DNA of 64,000 nt from DASYVD01 sp050693035 (GTDB lineage: Bacteria > Actinomycetota > UBA4738 > CALAEC01), in NCBI GenBank assembly GCA_050693035.1, contig JBOGWB010000009.1:10202-74201 (forward strand). Direction: 5' to 3'. A program made the translations under genes and the position numbers. The notes below the pieces were generated by a model. The model was not told where the DNA came from, did no database searches, and saw nothing but the letters and a program-made list of their open reading frames with translations. Of the stretch, positions 24,643 to 33,449 are shown piece by piece. Position 1 is the stretch's first letter, and every line of letters starts with the position of its first letter.

Positions 24643-27434
24643 CCGCGGAGAAGAAGAAGACCTCCAAGAAGCCGCCCCCGCAGCCAAGCCTCAAGATCCT
24701 CCAGTCCCAGGTCTTCCGGGGACCGAACTACTACTCGTACGACCCCAGCATCCGTCTGTTGGTGGATCTGGGAAGCCTGGAGCACTGGCCGTCGGATTCG
24801 CTGCCCGGGTTCAACGAGGGGCTGCTCGAGATGCTCCCCGGGCTCAAGGACCACACGTGCTCTGTCGGGAAGCGGGGGGGATTCCTCCAGCGCCTGGAGG
24901 ACGGGACGTGGCTGGGTCACGTCGCCGAGCACGCTGCCTTGGAGCTCCAGCGGGAGACCGGTTCGCACGTGTACCGAGGCAAGACCCGGGGGGCGGGGCC
25001 GCCGGGGCGCTACAACGTGATCTACGGCTACAGCGAGGAGCAGGTCGGCCTGGCGGCGGGAAAGCTCGCCGTACGGCTCGTCAACCACCTCGTTCAAGCC
25101 GACCAGGACTTCGACTTCCTCGTTGAGCTCGAGGCGCTGATCCGGCTGGCGGAGCGCAGGGCGTTCGGCCCCTCGACCCAGGCGATCATCGACGAGGCGG
25201 CGGCGCGGGACATCCCCTACATCCGGCTGAACGAGCAGTCGTTCGTGCAGCTGGGACAGGGAGCGTATCAGCGGCGGATCCGGGCCACCATGACGTCGCT
25301 CACCCCCGCGCTTGCGGTGGACATCGCGGGCGACAAGAAGCTGACGAACCAGCTGCTCGCGTCGGCGGGCCTGCCAACGCCTCGGAGCGAGACGGTTCGG
25401 TCCGAGGACGAAGCGGTGGCGGCGGCTCGCCGGATCGGCTTCCCCGTCGTCGTCAAGCCCCTCGACGGCAACCATGGCCGCGGAGTGAGCCTGGACGTGC
25501 GCATCGAACGCGACGCGCGGAAGGGCTTCAAACGAGCCCGGGACGAGTCGCGTCGGGGGATCGTCGTGGTGGAGAGCTTCGTCCAGGGGAACGACTACCG
25601 GGTGCTGGTGATCGGAGGGCGGATGGTGGCCATCGCCCAGCGCGTTCCCGCCCACGTGACCGGCGATGGCAAGCGGACCGTTGCCGAGCTCGTCGAAGCC
25701 ACGAACCAGGACCCGCGCCGCGGCATCGGACACGAGAAGGTCCTCACCAAGATCAAGATCGACGATGCCGCGATCGAGCTTCTGAAGAAGCAGGGGTACG
25801 CGCTGGACGATGTCCCCGAGGAAGGGGCCGTCGTGAACCTGGCCGCCACCGGCAACATGTCGACCGGTGGGATCTCGATCGACCGCACCTTCGAGGCCCA
25901 CGAGGAGAACGTCGAGATCGCCGAGGAGGCGGCCCGCGTCGTCGGCCTCGACGTCGCGGGGATCGACTTCCTGACTCCCGACATCTCCCAGCCCGTGCGG
26001 GAGACCGGAGGGGCGATCGTCGAGGTGAACGCGGCCCCGGGGTTCCGCATGCACACCCACCCGACCGAGGGAGAGCCGCAGTACGTGGCGAACCCGGTGA
26101 TCGATCTGCTGTTCCCCCAGGGCACCCCGTCGCGGATCCCGATCATCGCGGTCACCGGGTCGAATGGGAAGACGACGACCGTGCGGATGATCTCCCACAT
26201 CTTCAAGAACATGGGCCGCCGGGTGGGGATGACATCGACCGACGGCATCTACATCGACGAGCGTCTGGTCAAGAGAGCCGACGCCAGCGGACCTCGATCC
26301 TCCCAGATGGTTCTCCAGAACCCCCGGGTGGACTTCGCCGTGTTCGAGATCGCCCGCGGGGGCATCCTCCGAGAGGGTCTGGGGTACGAGCGGAACGACA
26401 TCGCGGTCGTGTTGAACGTCACCGGCGACCACCTCGGCCTCAAGGAGATCGATTCGCTCGAGCAGCTCGCCGCGGTAAAGCGGGTGATCGTCGAGGCCGT
26501 CCCACGCGACGGGTACGCCGTGCTCAACGCGGACGACCCCCTGGTGGCCGAGATGCGGAAGCACTGCTCCGGCACGGTGATCCTGTTCTCGATGCAGGAG
26601 AAGAACGATCTGGTGGAGCGATGGGTCCGCCGGGGCCGCAAGGCCGTGGTTCTCCAGCATGAAGAACGAGGGGAGACGATCGTCATCCGGGACGGGCCCA
26701 AGCGCGTCATGCCGGTGGCGTGGACGCGGCTCCTTCCGGTGACCTTCGAGGGTCGGGCTCGCATGAACGTGCAGAACGCGCTGGCGGCCACGGCCGCCGC
26801 GCACGCAGCCGGCGCGCACCTGCACGACATCCGCCAGGGATTGCGGAGCTTCAGCCCATCCATGTACCAGTCGCCCGGACGTTTGAACCTCGTGGAGATC
26901 GGCGGGATCAAGATCCTCCTCGACTACGCGCACAATCCGCACGGGCTCGCCACGGTGGGTGACTTCGTCGAGCGGATGACGGCACCGGCCGGTCCCGGCA
27001 TCACCTCCTGGTCGGCGAACATCCGGCTCGCGGTGATCGCCACTCCGGGCGATCGGCGCGACGACGACATCCGCGAGCTGGGCCGGGTGGCGGCTCGGTA
27101 CTTCGACGACATCATCATCCGGGAGGACGATCACCCCCGCGGGCGCAAACGAGGCGACGCCGCAGAGCTCGTCATGGAGGGGGTGCGGGAAGCGATGCGC
27201 AAGGGTGCCAGGGCAGGGAACGTCGAGATCGTGGTGGAGGAACCGGCGGCGGTTCGCCGGGCCCTGTACCGGAGCCGACCGGGCGACCTCGTGGTGCTGT
27301 GCATCGATCACCCCGAGCGTGTCTGGCGGGCACTCGACTCCTTGCGGATCCGAGGTTCCGACCCATCGGCTTCCGAGGGCGACGGACAGCCGGCCGAGGG
27401 CATCAGTCTCCTGGAGCTCGACCAGCTCAGGTAG
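24639..27434 (+). CDS. cphA: cyanophycin synthetase
   Basis: 931 residues from GTG 24639. An N-terminal domain (~1-180) begins with ILQSQVFRGPNYYSYDPSIR. The ATP-grasp domain (~190-490) has FPVVVKPLDGNHGRGVSLDV and IVEVNAAPGFRMHTHPTEG. The C-terminal Mur-ligase domain (~500-930) has VTGSNGKTTTVRMISHIF and ILLDYAHNPHG. In known CphA the ATP-grasp domain adds Asp to the backbone and the Mur domain adds Arg to the side chain; both ATP sites look complete. Length is slightly above the usual 870-900. Convergent with the Mur-like paralogue, with an 8-base tail overlap. Confidence 0.95.
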   Translation: MTAEKKKTSKKPPPQPSLKILQSQVFRGPNYYSYDPSIRLLVDLGSLEHWPSDSLPGFNEGLLEMLPGLKDHTCSVGKRGGFLQRLEDGTWLGHVAEHAALELQRETGSHVYRGKTRGAGPPGRYNVIYGYSEEQVGLAAGKLAVRLVNHLVQADQDFDFLVELEALIRLAERRAFGPSTQAIIDEAAARDIPYIRLNEQSFVQLGQGAYQRRIRATMTSLTPALAVDIAGDKKLTNQLLASAGLPTPRSETVRSEDEAVAAARRIGFPVVVKPLDGNHGRGVSLDVRIERDARKGFKRARDESRRGIVVVESFVQGNDYRVLVIGGRMVAIAQRVPAHVTGDGKRTVAELVEATNQDPRRGIGHEKVLTKIKIDDAAIELLKKQGYALDDVPEEGAVVNLAATGNMSTGGISIDRTFEAHEENVEIAEEAARVVGLDVAGIDFLTPDISQPVRETGGAIVEVNAAPGFRMHTHPTEGEPQYVANPVIDLLFPQGTPSRIPIIAVTGSNGKTTTVRMISHIFKNMGRRVGMTSTDGIYIDERLVKRADASGPRSSQMVLQNPRVDFAVFEIARGGILREGLGYERNDIAVVLNVTGDHLGLKEIDSLEQLAAVKRVIVEAVPRDGYAVLNADDPLVAEMRKHCSGTVILFSMQEKNDLVERWVRRGRKAVVLQHEERGETIVIRDGPKRVMPVAWTRLLPVTFEGRARMNVQNALAATAAAHAAGAHLHDIRQGLRSFSPSMYQSPGRLNLVEIGGIKILLDYAHNPHGLATVGDFVERMTAPAGPGITSWSANIRLAVIATPGDRRDDDIRELGRVAARYFDDIIIREDDHPRGRKRGDAAELVMEGVREAMRKGARAGNVEIVVEEPAAVRRALYRSRPGDLVVLCIDHPERVWRALDSLRIRGSDPSASEGDGQPAEGISLLELDQLR

Positions 27435-29136
27435 GGGCTCTCGCCGCGCGGGCCAGCTCGCGGACCCGGTCCGGCCCGGCCCGCCGGCCACCCCGTTCGT
27501 CGAGCAGCGCGAAGATCTCCCATCGCTGGCTCAGCGCGGCCACCGAGACCACGTCGCCGGGCGAAGACATCTCCAGCATCCATTCCAGGGAGTGGAGCTC
27601 GTCGGGGAAGACCTGCACATCGGCGGCCCCTCCGTCAATCGCCCCATCTCGAAGGTCGCCCACGATCTCCTCGGGGTCCTCGCCTCTCAGGTACCGCCTC
27701 AGCTCCGTTATCACCACGTGCTCGACGCCTCGGGCGGCGACGTATCCGATACCGCGCCGGATCTCCCGGCTCCGGTCGCCCGCCGCGCAGATCGTCACCC
27801 AGATCTCTCTTCCCGGGGGCCGGAGCCCACGGCAAATCTCGACCAGCCCGCGCATCCCCTCCTCGTTGTGCGCGTAGTCGATGACCACCACGCGCCGGTC
27901 GAGCTCGAACACATTGGCTCGGCCGGGGTTTCGCTCCTGGTCCGGTAGGAACGTCCGGAGCCCCTGGACCACCTCGTCCTCAGACATGCCGACGCCGAGT
28001 GCGGCCGCCGCGGCGGCCATGGCGTTCTGCACGTGATGGCTGGCCACACCGGCCAGGGTGGCCGGCACGTCCTCCAGCGGTACGAGTGCCCGGACGCTCA
28101 TCCCGCGATCCACGACGACCATCGACCCCTCCAGCACAGTCAGGGCCCGGCCACGTTCGGTGATCGCCCACCGGATCGCGGGGTGGTCCGCGTCCATGGT
28201 GAAGAGGAAGGGCCGCCCGGTCATGCCCCGCCGCATCGCCAGGACCCGGGGGTCGTCGGCGTTCAGGACGTCCCAGCCCTCCGGCTTCGTGATCCTGGTG
28301 ATGGCCGCCTTGACGTCGGCGAGCTGGTCCAGCGTCCTGATCCCGTGGAGACCGATGTGGTCAGCGGAGACGTTGGTGACCACCGCCACGTCGTTGTGGG
28401 GCGCCCCGATCCCCCGCAGGAGGATCCCTCCCCGCGCCGTCTCGAGCACCACGAGCTCCACGCCGGGCTGCGAGAGCGCCATCCGGGCCCCCAGGAACCC
28501 CGAGTAGTCACCCTCCTCCACGAGCTTCCCTTCCAGGAACACTCCATCCGTCGAGGTGTAGGAGACGGTGCGTCCGGCCGTCTGGCCGATGTGCGCGAGC
28601 AACCGGACCGTCGTCGTCTTACCGTTGGTTCCGGTGATCGCCACGATCGGGACGGTGGGCGTCGGGAGGTCGGGGAGATCGCCGGGCTCCACCCGACGCA
28701 GCCGTCCGGCAGCCTCCTCCACGAGTCGGTCCAACGCCGTCGGGTCCGCGCCGACCGATCCGGCCAGCTGTGCAACCTCCCGCCCCAGGGATTCCGCATG
28801 TGTACGGCGGCGCCAGGGGAAGGCCACCACGACCTGGTCCGGCTCCGGGCCCGGCCGTGCCCGAACGGCCAGGCGCGTGCCCGTTGCCCGCGCCAGGCCC
28901 CGGGTGAGATGCGCGCCCACCCGAGCAGCGAACCGCAGGCGCTGTCCCGACCCGGGAAGTCCCGGACGGGGCGAGCCGGGGAGGCCGAGGCCTTCGGCGA
29001 CCCCGGCGGCCCGTTCCTCCGAGAGATCCATCCAGCCGCCGACAGACAGCGTCAGCTTGATGGCGGGGCGGGGGAAGTAGATGTTCGGCCCCTCGAGAAC
29101 CCGCAACTCGACCAGCCGGACGGCTTCCTCGGCCAC
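27427..29136 (-). CDS. CphA-like Mur ligase without an ATP-grasp domain
   Basis: 569 residues. Residues ~1-160 resemble the CphA N-domain (VLEGPNIYFPRPAIKLTL against CphA VFRGPNYYSYDPSIRLLV; the tail RRRTHAESLGREVAQL recalls CphA AAGKLAVRLV). Residues ~165-569 are a Mur ligase: VAITGTNGKTTTVRLLAHI (P-loop), ETARGGILLRGIG (compare CphA EIARGGILREGLG), TNVSADHIGLHGI, VLNADDP and VIDYAHNEEGMRGL. The ~300-residue ATP-grasp domain of CphA is absent. It might add one residue to an acidic peptide or a cyanophycin end, or make a related amide; this is inference. TATAGT upstream gives a 4-base leader before the GTG. Confidence 0.85.
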   Translation of the reverse strand: MAEEAVRLVELRVLEGPNIYFPRPAIKLTLSVGGWMDLSEERAAGVAEGLGLPGSPRPGLPGSGQRLRFAARVGAHLTRGLARATGTRLAVRARPGPEPDQVVVAFPWRRRTHAESLGREVAQLAGSVGADPTALDRLVEEAAGRLRRVEPGDLPDLPTPTVPIVAITGTNGKTTTVRLLAHIGQTAGRTVSYTSTDGVFLEGKLVEEGDYSGFLGARMALSQPGVELVVLETARGGILLRGIGAPHNDVAVVTNVSADHIGLHGIRTLDQLADVKAAITRITKPEGWDVLNADDPRVLAMRRGMTGRPFLFTMDADHPAIRWAITERGRALTVLEGSMVVVDRGMSVRALVPLEDVPATLAGVASHHVQNAMAAAAAALGVGMSEDEVVQGLRTFLPDQERNPGRANVFELDRRVVVIDYAHNEEGMRGLVEICRGLRPPGREIWVTICAAGDRSREIRRGIGYVAARGVEHVVITELRRYLRGEDPEEIVGDLRDGAIDGGAADVQVFPDELHSLEWMLEMSSPGDVVSVAALSQRWEIFALLDERGGRRAGPDRVRELARAARAPT

Positions 29137-29170
29137 GTCGAACCCGACTATACGACGGGGATACGCCGGT

Positions 29171-30355
29171 TCACGGTGGCGGTTGGAACGCGGTCCGCAC
29201 CTTCGCCATCAGATCCGCGAGCAGGCTCACCCGGGGAACCACGCTCTCCACGTCCAGCCATTCCTCGGGGCTGTGCTCCCGGCCGCCAACCGGCCCGAGA
29301 CCGTCGAGGGTGGGAACCCCCGCCGCGGCGGTCGTGTTGGCGTCGGAGGCGCCCCCCGTCGCCGCGTCGCGCAGGTCGAAGCCGAGGGCATCGGCGGTCT
29401 CGCGAGCCATGCGGACCAGCCGCTCGGTGGCCTCCGTCTTCTCCATCGGACGATGCCACGCGGAGAGGGTGAAAGCGGAGGAGGTGCCGTCGAAGGTGGC
29501 CTCCTCGGCGATCCGCCGAACCTCCGCCTCGGCTGCGCCCAGGCTGCGTTCGTCCGGACCCCGGATGTCGACGGCGAGCATGCACCGCTCCGCCACGACG
29601 TTCGGGCGGGTCCCTCCCTCGACGACGCCGACGTTCACGGTGACCCCGGGCCACCGCCCGTTCAGCGCGTGGAGAGCCAGGATCTTGTGCGCCGCTTCGA
29701 GCACCGCGCTCCTCCCCCGTTCGGGCTCCACGCCCGCGTGCGCCGCCCGCCCGACCACCTCGACGCGGGCGTCGGAGACGCCTTTCCGGGCCGATACGAT
29801 GTCGCCGTTCTCGCGAGCCGCTTCGAGCACGAACGCCACGTCCGCCTCGCCGGCGAGGTCGCGGATGAGCGGACCGGAGAACGGCGAGCCGATCTCCTCG
29901 TCGGGGTTACAGACGTAGGTGACCGAGCCGAACGGAAGGGATCCGAGCTCGTGGAGCGCCTCGACGGCGAAGAATCCCGCCAGCAGCCCGCCCTTCATGT
30001 CCGAGACCCCGGGCCCGAACGCCTTCCCGTCCTCCACCCGGAACGGCCGCTCGGACGCCGTTCCGTCAGGGAACACCGTGTCGGTGTGGCCGATGATCAG
30101 GAGGCGGGGGCCCCCGTCGCCGGCGAGCGTCCCGATGACGATGTCTCCCAGCCTCAGCTCACCCGGCCCGGGCTGGTGGGCCCGCCGCTCCACCTTCCAA
30201 CCGGTGGAGCGGAACCGTTCCTCGCACATGTCGGCCACCCGGTTCACCCCATCGGGTGTGTAGGTCCCGCAATCGACGTCCACCATGGCCCGGAGCGCCT
30301 CGAGGTAGTCGTCGGATCGGCGGCTCACCGCCGCCCGGATCGCCTTCGCATCCAT
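29171..30355 (-). CDS. M20-family zinc metallopeptidase (carboxypeptidase G2-like)
   Basis: 394 residues. Metal ligands are in IIGHTDTVFPDG (HxD, ~85), GPGVSDMKGG (bridging Asp), CNPDEEIGSPFSG (catalytic and metal Glu), LEAARENGDIVSARKG, and a C-terminal GREHSPEEW His. The lid/dimer domain has VVGRAAHAGVEPERGRSAV. The closest family I recognise is M20A carboxypeptidase G2/ArgE-like. Beside cyanophycin genes it may cleave beta-Asp-Arg dipeptides released by CphB; I recall a zinc hydrolase named CphZ with that role but cannot confirm homology. No signal peptide. ATG 30355; longer extensions run into the UbiA gene. Confidence 0.88.
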   Translation of the reverse strand: MDAKAIRAAVSRRSDDYLEALRAMVDVDCGTYTPDGVNRVADMCEERFRSTGWKVERRAHQPGPGELRLGDIVIGTLAGDGGPRLLIIGHTDTVFPDGTASERPFRVEDGKAFGPGVSDMKGGLLAGFFAVEALHELGSLPFGSVTYVCNPDEEIGSPFSGPLIRDLAGEADVAFVLEAARENGDIVSARKGVSDARVEVVGRAAHAGVEPERGRSAVLEAAHKILALHALNGRWPGVTVNVGVVEGGTRPNVVAERCMLAVDIRGPDERSLGAAEAEVRRIAEEATFDGTSSAFTLSAWHRPMEKTEATERLVRMARETADALGFDLRDAATGGASDANTTAAAGVPTLDGLGPVGGREHSPEEWLDVESVVPRVSLLADLMAKVRTAFQPPP

Positions 30356-30393
30356 CCGGGCCAGTCTATTGCCTTCGGCAGGAGATCCAGCCG

Positions 30394-31227
30394 CTACTCG
30401 GGCACCGCTCGAAGCGAGAGGACCAGGACCCCGGCGATGGCCGCGGCCGAAGCGATGGTGAGATGGAACCCCGTCCTCGGGCGGCCCCGCCGCACGGAGA
30501 CGAAGACGCCGGCGATCAGTACCGCCGCTGCGGCGACGACGATCCACAACAGCGGCGAAGGTGTCCGCGGCGCGCCGCTCGCCACGAGAACGAGGCTCAA
30601 CGCCGCGACCAGGAGCCCGCACGCCGCCAGCAGCGACGCTCCCGGGCCGAGCCGGTGCGGGAGCCCACGCCGTCCGGACGCCCTGTCCGCTTCGAGATCA
30701 GGGAGCACGTTCGTCAGGTGGCCGGCCACGCCCAGGATGGCGGCGGCGGCCACGAGCCACGCGGGCGCCCGGGCGCCCGTGGCCATCCACGCGTACACGG
30801 GGACCAGTCCGAAGGAGACGGCGTAGGGAAGCCAGCTTCCCGCGGTCCGCTTGAGCCCGAGGTTGTAGGTCCACGCCGAAGCCACCGCCGCCCCCATCAT
30901 CACGGCCTCGGGAAGACCGAGGGGAACCGACAGCGCCACTGACGCCGCGAACGCCAGCGCCGCCGCTCGTGAGACCACGGAGCCGGAGACGCTCTGGGCC
31001 ACGAGAGGCTTCTCGCGCCGCCCCACCCGCGCATCCTCGAACCGATCCAGGTAGTCGTTCGACCATCCGACCGATGCCTGGCCGGCCGCCGTGGAAGCGA
31101 CGACCCAGGCGACGATGGGCGCTCCAGCGCCGCGCGCCGCCACCAGCGTGGCGACCAGCGCCGTCACGCTCAGGGCGGGGATCGGGTGGGTCGCTGCGAC
31201 CAACCCGGCGATTCGCGTACGGACCAT
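30394..31227 (-). CDS. UbiA-family prenyltransferase
   Basis: 277 residues, about eight or nine membrane segments. Asp motif 1 is GWSNDYLDRFEDARVGRREK and motif 2 is NVLPDLEADRASGRRGLPHR, both complete, so it should be an active Mg-dependent polyprenyl transferase. The acceptor is unknown (quinone head group, heme or sugar-like). Different from the PPOX-UbiA fusion at 14490. ATG 31227 is taken as the first start after the GC-rich upstream shadow. 38 bases before the M20 gene, so possibly co-transcribed with it. Confidence 0.85.
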   Translation of the reverse strand: MVRTRIAGLVAATHPIPALSVTALVATLVAARGAGAPIVAWVVASTAAGQASVGWSNDYLDRFEDARVGRREKPLVAQSVSGSVVSRAAALAFAASVALSVPLGLPEAVMMGAAVASAWTYNLGLKRTAGSWLPYAVSFGLVPVYAWMATGARAPAWLVAAAAILGVAGHLTNVLPDLEADRASGRRGLPHRLGPGASLLAACGLLVAALSLVLVASGAPRTPSPLLWIVVAAAAVLIAGVFVSVRRGRPRTGFHLTIASAAAIAGVLVLSLRAVPE

Positions 31228-31265
31228 CACCGGCACGGACGGTAGGACACTCGTCCCCGGAACGC

Positions 31266-31271
31266 TAGGCT
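31266..31271 (+). promoter_or_regulatory. -10 box TAGGCT, leaderless promoter of the Kelch gene
   Basis: TAGGCT, six bases, then GTG 31278. The same hexamer precedes the hem operon (8082-8087). Confidence 0.55.
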
Positions 31272-31277
31272 TCGGGC

Positions 31278-32258
31278 GTGGGCCACCCGGCGCTCCCACC
31301 GCTCGCTCTCGCACTGGTCCTCGCGTCTGCGTGTACCGCGGAGGAACCGCGGGCGGTGGCCCCCGAGGCCGTCTCGCTCCGCTGGGAGACCCGGTCCCCG
31401 GCCCCGACGGCCCGGACGGAGGTGACCGCCGCGGCCGACGAGGTCCGCATCTTCGTGATGGGAGGGTTCGCCGAGGACGGGAACACCGTTGCCACGGTCG
31501 AGGTCTACGACGCCCAGGCCGACGAGTGGTCGCAAGGCCCGGATCTCCCGGTTGCCGTGAACCACGCCATGTCGGCGGTCCTCGGAGGGACGGTCCATCT
31601 GTTCGGCGGCTACGCGGGGCCCGGACTCTCGAATCCCACCGACCGAGCCTTCGCCCTGCGCGGAAGTCGGTGGATGGAGCTGCCGCCCATGCCGGAGCCG
31701 AGAGCGGCTGCCGGAGCCGCCGCCGCGGCAGGCAGGCTCTACGTCGTGGGCGGGGTCGGGCCGAACGGACTGGCCGACCGGACCCTGGTGTTCGATCCTT
31801 CCGCCGGCCGATGGGCGACCGCGCCGGGGCTCCCCACGCCTCGCGAGCACCTCGGCGTGGCGTCATTCGGGGACAGCCTCTACGCGGTCGGGGGCCGCAC
31901 CGGAGGGATCGGCACCAACCTCCCCGCGGCCGAAGCCTTCGACCCGGAGACGGGTGAGTGGCGACGGCTCCCGGAGATGCCGTCGGCGCGCGGGGGGATC
32001 GCCGCGGCGACCACCGACAACGGTTTCATCGTCGCCCCCGGAGGGGAGGCCGACCGCGCCATCGATTCGGTGGAGGCGTTCGACGTCGAGTCGGAGCGGT
32101 GGCTGGTTCTCCCGTCCATGCCGACGCCCCGTCACGGTCTGGGGGTCGCCGGGATCGGCGACTCGGTTCACGTCCTCGCCGGCGGGCCGAGTCCCGGGCT
32201 CGCCTTCTCGGCCGCGAACGAGGCGCTCGACCTCGCCCCCCTCCGGGGAGACGAGTGA
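31278..32258 (+). CDS. Kelch-repeat lipoprotein
   Basis: 326 residues. Signal with lipobox LALVLASAC at residues ~10-18, then six Kelch units: VFVMGGF-type strands followed by VEVYDAQADEWSQGPDLP, RAFALRGSRWMELPPMP, TLVFDPSAGRWATAPGLP, AEAFDPETGEWRRLPEMP and VEAFDVESERWLVLPSMP. A complete six-bladed propeller, probably extracellular and membrane-tethered. Binding partner unknown. The stop overlaps the TauE GTG. Confidence 0.88.
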   Translation: MGHPALPPLALALVLASACTAEEPRAVAPEAVSLRWETRSPAPTARTEVTAAADEVRIFVMGGFAEDGNTVATVEVYDAQADEWSQGPDLPVAVNHAMSAVLGGTVHLFGGYAGPGLSNPTDRAFALRGSRWMELPPMPEPRAAAGAAAAAGRLYVVGGVGPNGLADRTLVFDPSAGRWATAPGLPTPREHLGVASFGDSLYAVGGRTGGIGTNLPAAEAFDPETGEWRRLPEMPSARGGIAAATTDNGFIVAPGGEADRAIDSVEAFDVESERWLVLPSMPTPRHGLGVAGIGDSVHVLAGGPSPGLAFSAANEALDLAPLRGDE

Positions 32259-33112
32259 GCGCCCCACCGGCGGGAGGGCGCCGGCCTTCCCTCACCCCGG
32301 GCCGGCTGGCGGGCGCCGTGGTGGTCGGAGTTCTCGCCGGCGCCCTCTCCGGCCTGTTTGGAGTGGGCGGCGGCATCCTGATCGTCCCCGGCCTCGTGCT
32401 CCTCCTGGGAATGGAGCAGCGATTGGCTCACGGAACCTCGCTCGCGGCGATCGTCCCCATCGCGCTGTCGGGCGTCACCGCCTACGCGCTCGACGGAGCC
32501 GTCGACTGGACCTCCGCCGGGATCCTCGTCATCGGCGCGGCCGGCGGCGCGGTCATCGGGACCCACGCGCTCAGGCGGATCTCGCAGCGCCTCCTCGGAC
32601 TCCTGTTCGGCGTGTTCCTGTTGCTCGCCGCGGCTGAGATGCTCATCACGATCCCTCAGGCCGGGGGCCGGCAAGAACTCGACGTCGCGATGGGGTTGGG
32701 GCTCGTGGGGGTGGGGATCGCATCGGGAACGCTCGCCGGGCTCCTCGGCGTGGGGGGCGGGATCGTCATCGTGCCGGCCCTGGCGATCCTGTTCTCGGTT
32801 CCCGACGCCATCGCCAAGGGAACCTCCCTGGCGGTCATCATCCCCACCGGGGTGGTGGGGACGATGCGAAACCTCCGCAACCACACCGCCGATCTGCTCC
32901 ACGCCCTCCTGGTCGGGCTGTTCGGTGTGGCCTCCGCCTTCGTCGCTTCGAAGGTGTCGGTCCGTCTCGAGCCTCGCCTCTCCAGCATCCTGTTCGCCGG
33001 CCTGCTCGTGGTGGTCGCCGCCCAGCTGCTCATCCGTTCGGCGGCCGGGTCCAGGGCACGAACCGACGGTGGACGAACGGCTCCCGGTACCGCTCCTCCC
33101 AGCGCTCGATGA
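32255..33112 (+). CDS. TauE/SafE-family anion exporter
   Basis: 285 residues, eight or so membrane segments in two homologous halves marked by GLFGVGGGILIVPGLVLLLG and GLLGVGGGIVIVPALAILF. The family moves sulfite, sulfoacetate or related anions; the substrate cannot be told. GTG start coupled to the Kelch gene (GTGA). The last 83 bases overlap the convergent ABM gene, so the C-terminal tail (SRARTDGGRTAPGTAPPSAR) may be untranslated shadow or a real extension. Confidence 0.88.
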   Translation: MSAPPAGGRRPSLTPGRLAGAVVVGVLAGALSGLFGVGGGILIVPGLVLLLGMEQRLAHGTSLAAIVPIALSGVTAYALDGAVDWTSAGILVIGAAGGAVIGTHALRRISQRLLGLLFGVFLLLAAAEMLITIPQAGGRQELDVAMGLGLVGVGIASGTLAGLLGVGGGIVIVPALAILFSVPDAIAKGTSLAVIIPTGVVGTMRNLRNHTADLLHALLVGLFGVASAFVASKVSVRLEPRLSSILFAGLLVVVAAQLLIRSAAGSRARTDGGRTAPGTAPPSAR

Positions 33113-33338
33113 CCTCCTCGTGCCGGGGATGGTGCTCCCAGGCTCGTACCTGCTCGACCTCGTCCCACTCGCTCACGACCACGTAGACGGCCTCGCCGGT
33201 CACGCTTCGCGTGACCTCGGCCCACCGGTATCCGGGCTGCGACATCGCCAGCCGCAACATGTCGAAGAGGTCCTGCTCGAACGTGGCCCGGTCCGCCTCG
33301 TCGGCGAGCACGAACCGCAGGTAGGACAGGATGGGCAC
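33030..33338 (-). CDS. ABM-domain (antibiotic biosynthesis monooxygenase-like) protein
   Basis: 102 residues from GTG 33338: VPILSYLRFVLADEADRATF, VTRSVTGEAVYVVVSEWDEVEQV, WEHHPRHEEVIERWEERYREP. This is the dimeric alpha-beta ABM fold (heme-degrading, quinol oxidase or stress roles; not resolvable). The start is set by AAGGAG at 33346-33351, which is 7 bases from this GTG and only 1 base from an upstream TTG. A TATGAT -10 box sits at 33368-33373. It overlaps the TauE 3' end by 83 bases. Confidence 0.8.
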   Translation of the reverse strand: MPILSYLRFVLADEADRATFEQDLFDMLRLAMSQPGYRWAEVTRSVTGEAVYVVVSEWDEVEQVRAWEHHPRHEEVIERWEERYREPFVHRRFVPWTRPPNG

Positions 33339-33367
33339 GGCCAACTCCTTCCTCTCTCGGCGCGCAG

Positions 33368-33373
33368 ATCATA
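33368..33373 (-). promoter_or_regulatory. -10 box TATGAT of the ABM gene
   Basis: TATGAT on the minus strand, predicted +1 at 33361, followed by AAGGAG and GTG 33338. Confidence 0.5.
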
Positions 33374-33449
33374 GGGCCACCCCGCCCGCTCACCTCCCGG
33401 GCTCAATCGGCGCCGGCCCCGGACCGATGAAAGCCAGCAAGGAGATGAC

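Noticed and set aside
24396..27491. A 1031-residue open frame antisense to cphB and cphA
   Set aside because: Low-complexity His/Arg/Asp composition mirrors the codon bias of the plus-strand cyanophycin genes; no recognisable protein.
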